In this document: piece after piece, positions 58,698 to 64,000 of the stretch
How the letters are laid out: each line of letters starts with the position of its first letter
Numbering within the stretch: the first letter of the stretch is position 1
Source: Bacteroidia bacterium
Lineage (GTDB): Bacteria > Bacteroidota > Bacteroidia > Chitinophagales > Chitinophagaceae
Length of the DNA stretch: 64,000 bases
Assembly (NCBI GenBank): GCA_030426665.1
Contig: JAUHYD010000001.1
Span: forward strand, 396,585 to 460,584
Direction of reading: 5' to 3'
Notes under the pieces: model-generated
The model's database searches: none
What the model saw: the letters and a program-made list of their open reading frames with translations, nothing else
Told to the model about the DNA's origin: nothing
Program-made: the position numbers and the translations under genes

Positions 58698-60515
58698 TTA
58701 AATAATAAAATATTTATTTTCTATGTTTGTATCTTCTATTTTTATTGAATCTTTGGAAATTAGGCTTTCAGCAATGTTTTTGCTCATGAATACTAATTTA
58801 CTTATGTAAAAAATGTCCGGAAGTACATTTTGTTTGACAAATTTTTCCAAAAAAAAGTTTAATTTCTTAATTGAGCTAGGATCCCAAAAAATATTATTTG
58901 CACATTTAATTCGATCTTCAATATATTTTGACTTTTCAATACCCTCTCCTACTAAATATGGATAAAGGGTATCAAGAAGTATCGGGAAATAGATGTAGTT
59001 ATCGTTTGTCAATTTATTGCTAAATATATTCTCAGTTGTATTGAAATTGTCTAAATTGGAATATTTATCGACTCTTATTTGTGTAAGTTGAGGGTTGACA
59101 AACATATTAGCAGCAATGAAGTCGATAATCATTCCATAAATTTTACCATTTTCATCGATTATTGTGATTTTATCAACTGAGTATTTAATCAAATAGTCAT
59201 AATCACGAGCTTTATTGGGTCCCCAAATTGAGATTGTTTTAGTTTCTTTAGGGTTAATGATAGATTTTGAGTTCTTTTTGATATAGCCAATTAAATATTT
59301 TATAAAGTGCTTTTGGAATCTATATCTAACTTCTTCGATCGTTTTCTCGTTCGTTATTAGTTTACTACTAAAGACATACTGTTTGTCTTTATTTTTAATA
59401 TTCTTTTGTGGCGCCAAGTCAGACTTTTTTTCTTCAAAAGAATAATTGGTAAGATTATCACTTGAAGAAACTTGATACTCCGTTCGCTCAAATACAAAGT
59501 GATTCTTATAGTTGTTGATTTCGTATAAATAAAATAAGGGATGCCCTTTGGAAAGCTTATCACTCAAATGACATGCACCACCAATTAAATGAGGCAGCTT
59601 TCTGCTACTTTGGTTTGTGTCCAAACTAGAATTGGGGTGAATATGACCACATATTGCTAAATCGCAAATGGATGCGAGTTCGGAATACGACCCTGACTCT
59701 GAGTTTTCTTTAAAATTGAAGTGTTCTAGAAAGTGTAGACAAAATTCAGGATGATGAAAAATGATAATATTTAGTTTGTCATCAGTAATGTTAATGTTTT
59801 TCAAATACTCAATTAGCCTAGAATCTATTTGTTGCCTAGTATTTTCAGAGTGATTAAACGAGGGCTTTAGTATTTCGTTGTTAATATCTACTGGATTGTT
59901 TAAAGGAAAGTCACGTATACATACTACATTTTCGAAAAGTTTACTAGCAGTTTCATATACGTTACTTTCATTTGCCTTTTCTAGTTTTCTTTTAAGTGCC
60001 GTCTTACTACTTTCTGTTATCGTTGAAAGCCAACTGCTGTTAATTACAAAGAAGCGTACCTTATCGTTATCATATACTAGATCTCCATTCGGGAGGATTA
60101 TTACTTCCTCATTTTCTGATTGGTCAAATTCTGATAATATTTCGTAGTATTTATAAAAATTTTTTTTAGGATATTTATTGCCAATATATGAACTGCCTCT
60201 TTCGTAGTTAAAACATTCTCTGTAATGTTGAGGGGGAGATACTAATGTGTCAAGGTCATGATTCCCAGCACAAAATATAAACTTACTTTTAGGTATTTGT
60301 AATTTTATTTGCAATTCTTCTAGCCATACCTTTGCTTTTGTGACATTATTATAGTCACATCTATTCCCAAAGTCTCCACTAATAATAATGAAATCTAAAT
60401 CAGCGTTTTTAAATTTTTCAACTAAAAACGTATGTAAGTCCTCATGAAACTTGTATCGCTTTGCGTCACTTTCAATATGTAAATCAGATAAGTGTAGTAT
60501 TTTTAACTTACTCAT
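58698..60515 (-). CDS. Calcineurin-like metallophosphoesterase with unknown C-terminal domain
   Basis: I start at 60515 (MSKLKILHLSDLH), not at 60614, because the family motif begins at once. The 605-residue protein has the five metal motifs: D11-x-H13 (LSDLHIES), G47-D48 (IISGDFG), G84-N85-H86-D87 (AGNHD), H254/H255 (IIFHHPE) and G290-H291-x-H293 (CGHIH). This dimetal enzyme cuts phosphodiester or phosphoester bonds in nucleotides or nucleic acids. Residues about 330-605 form a second, unrecognised domain (KTISIWGPNKARDYDYLIKYSVDKI, then GMIIDFIAANMFV). It heads the module and is preceded by a leader sequence shared with the gene at 61165-62133. It could be a nuclease or a second-messenger esterase effector. 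Confidence 0.75.
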   Translation of the reverse strand: MSKLKILHLSDLHIESDAKRYKFHEDLHTFLVEKFKNADLDFIIISGDFGNRCDYNNVTKAKVWLEELQIKLQIPKSKFIFCAGNHDLDTLVSPPQHYRECFNYERGSSYIGNKYPKKNFYKYYEILSEFDQSENEEVIILPNGDLVYDNDKVRFFVINSSWLSTITESSKTALKRKLEKANESNVYETASKLFENVVCIRDFPLNNPVDINNEILKPSFNHSENTRQQIDSRLIEYLKNINITDDKLNIIIFHHPEFCLHFLEHFNFKENSESGSYSELASICDLAICGHIHPNSSLDTNQSSRKLPHLIGGACHLSDKLSKGHPLFYLYEINNYKNHFVFERTEYQVSSSDNLTNYSFEEKKSDLAPQKNIKNKDKQYVFSSKLITNEKTIEEVRYRFQKHFIKYLIGYIKKNSKSIINPKETKTISIWGPNKARDYDYLIKYSVDKITIIDENGKIYGMIIDFIAANMFVNPQLTQIRVDKYSNLDNFNTTENIFSNKLTNDNYIYFPILLDTLYPYLVGEGIEKSKYIEDRIKCANNIFWDPSSIKKLNFFLEKFVKQNVLPDIFYISKLVFMSKNIAESLISKDSIKIEDTNIENKYFII

Positions 60516-60587
60516 GTCAAGCTGATAACAAGGTGGTGACGCGCAATATAGAAATAATATTTTGTTTGCAGAAACATAATAGTCAAA

Positions 60588-60640
60588 AAGGAGTTCAGCT
60601 TTTTCGCTCTGCAATTAATGCACCACCCCAAACAAACGCT
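60588..60640 (-). promoter_or_regulatory. 53-bp leader repeat, copy A, upstream of the metallophosphoesterase gene
   Basis: 53 bp are shared with 62186-62238 at about 46 of 53 positions. On the minus strand it reads (A)GYGTTTGTTTGGG…GCATTAWTTGC…GAACTCCTT, that is, two TTTG words followed 16-20 bp later by TTAWTTGC, a rough fit to a Bacteroidota promoter. It ends 73 bp before the ATG at 60515. The same orientation and distance to the next minus-strand gene hold for copy B. Confidence 0.55.
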
Positions 60641-60652
60641 TCTCTGCATGCA

Positions 60653-60811
60653 CCTTTCCTGTTAGTAAAGTTATTCAAAGAAGGAGTAAAAGCGCGGTTA
60701 GATAGGGAAATGACTTGCCAAGCAGTAGCTGGTATTCTTAATGTAAAAGTTGGAATGATATGTTCGTTGGAAAGGAATAAGCCGAAAAAGAGTACCGAAA
60801 AAATATTATAG
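60653..60811 (+). pseudogene. Possible remnant of an XRE-type HTH gene
   Basis: The plus-strand frame ends FKEGVKARLDREMTCQAVAGILNVKVGMICSLERNKPKKSTEKIL, and the middle part has the helix-turn-helix look of an XRE protein (T-x-x-x-V-A-x-x-L-x-V-x-x-x-x-I-x-x-x-E). No proper start or N-terminus is seen in front of it. It may be a fragment of a regulator cut by rearrangement at the leader repeat, or chance. Confidence 0.3.
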
Positions 60812-60900
60812 AGTTTATAACCACTGGCTTGGGTAAAAATATCTGAGAAATAGTTCTTGGAAAAAGAAACTATTTTAATAAGGACTGCCTATATAGACAA

Positions 60901-60925
60901 GAGACTGCCACTTTGGGGCAGTCTC
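60901..60925 (+). terminator. Hairpin terminator
   Basis: GAGACTGCC (60901-60909) pairs with GGCAGTCTC (60917-60925), and TTTTT follows at 60931-60935 on the plus strand. Its right arm overlaps the stop of the minus-strand 65-residue gene. Confidence 0.65.
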
Positions 60926-61118
60926 AACGGTTTTTAGTGTAGCTTTTAAGAATGTTACTTTTACTACCCTTTTCGAGTTCAGAGGAAAGTCGGTATCCAA
61001 TTCTTTTCAGATTATCAAAATCATCTTCAGCAAAGTGTAAGAAACTAACATCACTAGATTGAACATTTTTGGGGGTACTAGCTTTTTTCTTAAAAACTCT
61101 TCTTTTTTCATGTGACAT
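60924..61118 (-). CDS. Small basic protein of unknown function
   Basis: I start at 61118 (MSHEKRRVFKKKASTPKN); 61127 is possible. The 64-residue protein is basic at its N-terminus and polar throughout (FAEDDFDNLKRIGYRLSSELEKGSK). It ends in the terminator hairpin. No family is recognised. It follows the GAF-like membrane gene by 46 bp on the same strand and may be co-transcribed. Confidence 0.4.
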   Translation of the reverse strand: MSHEKRRVFKKKASTPKNVQSSDVSFLHFAEDDFDNLKRIGYRLSSELEKGSKSNILKSYTKNR

Positions 61119-61164
61119 AGCAAACAACTTTTATTTAACGATAGCACACTAGTGCAATGTACAA

Positions 61165-62133
61165 CTAATTATTTTGTGAATTACTGACACGGGTCATAAA
61201 AAGATCATAAAGGCAATCTGAAACCATTTCTAATATTGCCACATCATAATTAGCTTTAAAACTATTTACGGACTCGTTTCCTACACATATAAAACCTACA
61301 ATCTGAAAATCGTCATACATATTCGATGGTATTATCGGGTATATGAGTTCACTCTTGTGTGGAAGAATTTCTCCACGCATCCCGTCAAAGAAGGTGATGT
61401 CATAATCTTTTGAGTTTGCTATGTCATTATTCATGTAATAGCAGTGGTTTTTATACTTAGTCACTTTTCGGTCCGATTTGAGTAATTTATCTTTATTCTG
61501 TACTACTTTTCGAACATTGTTATAGACTTTTAATAAAGGAGTATTTTGGGAAACTGTGTGTCCCTCGGAGCCGTTGTCATTCAAATCTTTCACCTTTTCT
61601 GTATAATGTGTATCTCGAACTAACGATTTAACCTTGTCATCGGAGGTCAATACATGGTTATCAATAACGGATACTTTAATTGATACAGTATTGTCTGAAT
61701 TAGTTATTCTGTTGAATACTTCTCTCAAATTGCTACAAGTGAGCAATAGTGCTTTCATAAACTTATCATCCGGCATTGCTTTCCCCATTTTTTTTAAGCA
61801 ATGAATTTCAGAAAAAGCAAGAGTAATTGCAACTAAAGCTTCCCCATACACAGATTCTGCAAATGTTTCATGTATAAGGTCATAAATAAACTTGAGGAAG
61901 TAATAAAAAAACCTAACAAGAACTATAACCGCAAGTAGAATTATACCGAATGGCAAAAAAGTATTTACAAGCTGAACCTCTGACAGCCACTCCTGTAGCT
62001 TATCAAGCAGAATAAAATAACCTGCAACTGAGGAAACAGATGATCCAAAGATTATTTTCCATAATGTACCACTAAAAGCTCGCCTAAACGACTTTTTTAC
62101 AACAATCCATATTTCATTGCGATTTATTGGCAC
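61165..62133 (-). CDS. Membrane protein with C-terminal GAF-like domain
   Basis: I start at the GTG at 62133 (VPINRNEIWIVVKKSF), because the only upstream ATG (62274) lies before the leader repeat, which probably carries the promoter. The 322-residue protein has two membrane helices (IIFGSSVSSVAGYFILL and FLPFGIILLAVIVLVRFFYYFL), a cytoplasmic helical segment, and a C-terminal domain of GAF outline (YYMNNDIANSKDYDI … YKSELIYPIIPSNMYDDFQIVGFICVGNESVNSF…AILEMVSDCLYDLF). GAF domains bind small ligands or sense signals. It could be a membrane sensor or effector of a cargo system. The start is uncertain. Confidence 0.5.
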   Translation of the reverse strand: MPINRNEIWIVVKKSFRRAFSGTLWKIIFGSSVSSVAGYFILLDKLQEWLSEVQLVNTFLPFGIILLAVIVLVRFFYYFLKFIYDLIHETFAESVYGEALVAITLAFSEIHCLKKMGKAMPDDKFMKALLLTCSNLREVFNRITNSDNTVSIKVSVIDNHVLTSDDKVKSLVRDTHYTEKVKDLNDNGSEGHTVSQNTPLLKVYNNVRKVVQNKDKLLKSDRKVTKYKNHCYYMNNDIANSKDYDITFFDGMRGEILPHKSELIYPIIPSNMYDDFQIVGFICVGNESVNSFKANYDVAILEMVSDCLYDLFMTRVSNSQNN

Positions 62134-62185
62134 TTTCGAAAAATTTACAAATATATAACTTTCGATATAAAATGCTAATGGTAAT

Positions 62186-62238
62186 AAGGAGTTCGGCTTT
62201 TTCGTTCCGCAAATAATGCGCCATCCCAAACAAACACT
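62186..62238 (-). promoter_or_regulatory. 53-bp leader repeat, copy B, upstream of the GAF-like gene
   Basis: The copy matches 60588-60640 in orientation and at about 46 of 53 positions. On the minus strand it includes TTTGTTTGGGATGGCGCATTATTTGC. It ends about 53 bp before the GTG at 62133. It marks the boundary between the cargo block and the ssb side of the element. Confidence 0.55.
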
Positions 62239-62240
62239 TG

Positions 62241-62908
62241 CCCCTTGATTGTTGACTTTGAAAGGGAAGGGCAAGAGATTGTTTGCCCTATTGGGTGCTA
62301 TCGCAGCATGTCACAGTATTTGCAGTTCACGAAAAAGCCTCACGGCAGCTCCTGTGTACGATATATATGCTTCCTTTTTTGACGGGTATCGTTACGCTGA
62401 CTGCCGCTACCTCTACTTCTTTACAGCTTGGTATTTTTCCTTTCCACGCTGACTACTTCACACAAAATACCAGGCTTCCAAAACCCACCTCACAGGCTGG
62501 CAGACTGCTACACTCACACTTTCCGTCTTCAGTCAGCACATATATCCGTCCACCCGCTGCCTATCGTCTGTGCTCGCCTGCGTAGCCACCGGCTGCGTTC
62601 CGGGTTGGTGCTGGCACGAAACCCACGCTAATTTACATTCAACGCACCAACCCTGCACTGTGCGAACTCCGTATTCATACTTCATACTTTACAGTTCGCC
62701 CCAGCCTGTGGCACTCGCAACTTCATTTGCTCCATTATCATTCCGCTCATTCCGTTTCCTGGCGAGCTAAGTGCCCGCAAAGTATTGCAACCACTTTTTC
62801 TTGCTACTGCACCGCTGAAGGCTCCATTACCTTTTGTTTTAGTTAGAGTAACCATACCTAAAAAACACCACATTATTGTATATCTTAGTAACATAATAAT
62901 TAATCAGA
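62241..62908. other. Long non-coding stretch left of the conserved ssb region
   Basis: The short overlapping plus-strand frames here have no coding character. There is no repeat or RNA that I can support. Long non-coding regions of this composition are often seen beside ssb in Bacteroidota ICEs, but I cannot assign a role. Confidence 0.4.
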
Positions 62909-63187
62909 GTGTTCGACATAGAAAGTGAACTTATAGACTACTACCAGTCATATTGTGCATTGACCGTTTGGTTTAAGAAGATTATTCTACAGTCTGACAA
63001 AAAAGCATTCATTACTGTTCAAGCCGTAACACTTGAGTTCATTGCTGAACGAAACCGCATCCTAAAATATGTACCGGCAAGTAAAAAGAGGGCAATGAGG
63101 AAACAACTAAACAAAGTAGCCACAAGCTATTACCACAAGATTTCTCATTGGTCTCGGAAGGAAAAAATAACAATTGATATGGTGTAA
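62909..63187 (+). CDS. Small hypothetical protein upstream of ssb
   Basis: The 92-residue frame starts with GTG at 62909. The protein looks helical, with FDIESELIDYYQSYCALTVWFKK, AVTLEFIAERNRILKYV, and a basic stretch (ASKKRAMRKQLNKVATSYYHK). It stands before another small gene and ssb on the same strand. No family is recognised. Confidence 0.45.
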   Translation: MFDIESELIDYYQSYCALTVWFKKIILQSDKKAFITVQAVTLEFIAERNRILKYVPASKKRAMRKQLNKVATSYYHKISHWSRKEKITIDMV

Positions 63188-63478
63188 GTACTCGTTCCTT
63201 TTCAAGCACATACTTGTATCTATTTTCTTCTGCCCTGTGTTACAGCAAAGGTATGTTTGTCCTTCAGTGTCGTCAAGTTCTGCACTCCGTTACCACTGTG
63301 CTTGCATGTTGAGGCAAAATAATCTCCACACTCGTACAGTCATTAACTGCAATCTCCTTTGAGGTTGTATTTTTTTGCCTCAAACCTTGCCTTACACCTC
63401 CGTCCGTCCTTTCTGCTGCTTATCACAGGACATAAGGCTTTTTGAGCCGAAATTTTTTAACGACTAAAACTATACACA
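63188..63478. other. Short non-coding stretch
   Basis: About 290 bp without a gene or structure that I can support. Confidence 0.4.
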
Positions 63479-63685
63479 ATGGCAAGCAGCAAACTTTCCC
63501 GACTAATGAAACTATCATGGGACATTCAACGGAACAAACGATACAACCGTAGTAAGGCACTTACATCTGCATGGGCAATCTTGCTGAATGAGGACATTAC
63601 AATTCATTACCTGATACTCCGATATAACCGGAACAAGAGAGTGAATAATCGGGTACGAAGTCAAATGAGTTTATTCAATCAGTAA
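63479..63685 (+). CDS. Small conserved basic protein next to ssb
   Basis: The 68-residue protein starts MASSKLSRLMKLSWDIQRNK and continues with KALTSAWAILLNEDITIHYLILRYNRNKR. I know proteins of the form 'KLSRLMKLSWDIQ…RSKALxxAWAIxxxEDITVxYL' in Bacteroidota mobile elements close to ssb. It is basic and probably helical. No activity is known to me. Confidence 0.6.
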   Translation: MASSKLSRLMKLSWDIQRNKRYNRSKALTSAWAILLNEDITIHYLILRYNRNKRVNNRVRSQMSLFNQ

Positions 63686-63723
63686 TCAATAAAAACAAAA
63701 ACAAACAATAAAAACAAAAACAA

Positions 63724-64000
63724 ATGGAAATTACAGCGAGATTAATCGCAGATGCGGAAGTACGGAAAACGAAAGACAAAAGAGAAGTAGTGACATTTAC
63801 TATTGCGGTCAATGACAGCTACAAAACAAAGAAAGGGGAATGGGTAGAAGTCACCGAGTTCATTAACTGCTCATATTGGATAAGCAGTAAAGTTGCAGAC
63901 GTTTTGCTCAAAGGTGCAATAGTAACGGTATCGGGGCGTATCCACCTTAATGAGTTTACTGGCAAGGATGGTAGCCATCATGCGTACTTAGCCTTTCATG
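63724..64000 (+). CDS. ssb: Single-stranded DNA-binding protein, cut by window edge
   Basis: The frame from ATG at 63724 is open to the window end (92 codons visible). It reads as an OB-fold SSB: ITARLIADAEVRKTKDKREVVTFTIAVNDSYK, then EWVEVTEFINCSYWISSKVADVLLKG, then IVTVSGRIHLNEFTGKDGSSHAYL. These match the SSB core, including 'G-x-x-V-x-V-x-G-x-[IL]-x-x-x'. It protects single-stranded DNA after conjugative transfer or in replication of the element. The C-terminal tail is not visible. Confidence 0.85.
   Translation, partial: MEITARLIADAEVRKTKDKREVVTFTIAVNDSYKTKKGEWVEVTEFINCSYWISSKVADVLLKGAIVTVSGRIHLNEFTGKDGSHHAYLAFH

Larger units (their letters stand above)
45611..64000. mobile_element. Second element, mobilizable or conjugative, right end beyond the window
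   Basis: From about 45600 to the right edge the DNA is AT-rich. It carries excisionase-like HTH, relaxase, MobC-like protein, VirD4/TraG-like coupling protein, small membrane proteins, a candidate oriT and ssb, plus cargo modules. No mating-pair genes and no integrase appear before the edge. It may be an ICE, whose transfer genes lie further right, or an integrative mobilizable element. The left end is placed only by the tandem repeats at 45611 and the change in base composition, so it is approximate. Confidence 0.65.

Noticed and set aside
62283..62770. Overlapping plus-strand ORFs rich in Pro, Ser and His
   Set aside because: Three frames overlap each other, none has coding-like composition or a domain, and they lie in a region that looks non-coding.

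Overview
The window is chromosomal DNA of a member of the Bacteroidota, most likely a Chitinophagaceae-like genus. The evidence is two secreted proteins with type IX secretion (Por/T9SS type A) C-terminal domains, one with a gliding-motility (type B) C-terminal domain, a tmRNA whose tag reads GEYSYAMAA, promoters of the TTTG-N19-TAnnTTTG type, few Shine-Dalgarno sequences, and mobilization genes of Bacteroidota type. No species can be named from the sequence alone.

Layout. (1) 1-7,700 is accessory: a cut-off membrane protein, a GNAT acetyltransferase, a three-gene operon (DUF805-FAD oxidase fusion, methyltransferase, membrane-anchored unknown) and an orphan 446-residue protein. Three copies of a double-hairpin REP-like repeat separate the gene blocks. 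(2) 7,735-16,668 is an integrated element of about 8.9 kb in the 3' end of ssrA. A 16-bp direct repeat marks both ends. It carries a tyrosine integrase, a repressor, an excisionase-like HTH, a toprim/SF3-like primase-helicase, an iteron cluster that looks like a replication origin, and small cargo genes. The order resembles a phage-inducible island (satellite). The probable original ssrA terminator lies just outside the far end. (3) 16,657-44,900 is core-like: ssrA, a TPR protein, T9SS cargo proteins, paaZ, typA/bipA, a transglutaminase-like protein, a dicarboxylate symporter, an ABC exporter pair, an RsmB-like methyltransferase, dnaA, tRNA-Ser(GCU), tRNA-Pro(UGG) and a 1.5-kilo-residue adhesin-like protein. 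(4) About 45,600 to the right edge is a second, larger, AT-rich mobilizable or conjugative element. It has a relaxase, MobC-like protein, VirD4/TraG coupling protein, small membrane proteins, a candidate oriT and, at the edge, ssb. It carries several uncharacterised cargo modules.

The best candidates for undescribed systems are cargo of the second element. One is a minus-strand module (54,702-60,515): a calcineurin-like metallophosphoesterase with an unknown C-terminal domain, a 921-residue protein with repeated ferredoxin-like segments at its N-terminus, and two small helical proteins that share an EYRLG motif near their C-termini. Another is an overlapping three-gene operon (46,624-48,623): a GHKL-type ATPase with a STAS-like front end, a DUF4325 STAS-like protein and a two-TM membrane protein, that is, a partner-switch-like module. 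A third is a membrane protein with a GAF-like domain. It shares a duplicated 53-bp leader with the metallophosphoesterase module, which suggests that the two cargo blocks are regulated alike or were inserted the same way.

Functions assigned here rest on motif recognition by eye; no database search was run.
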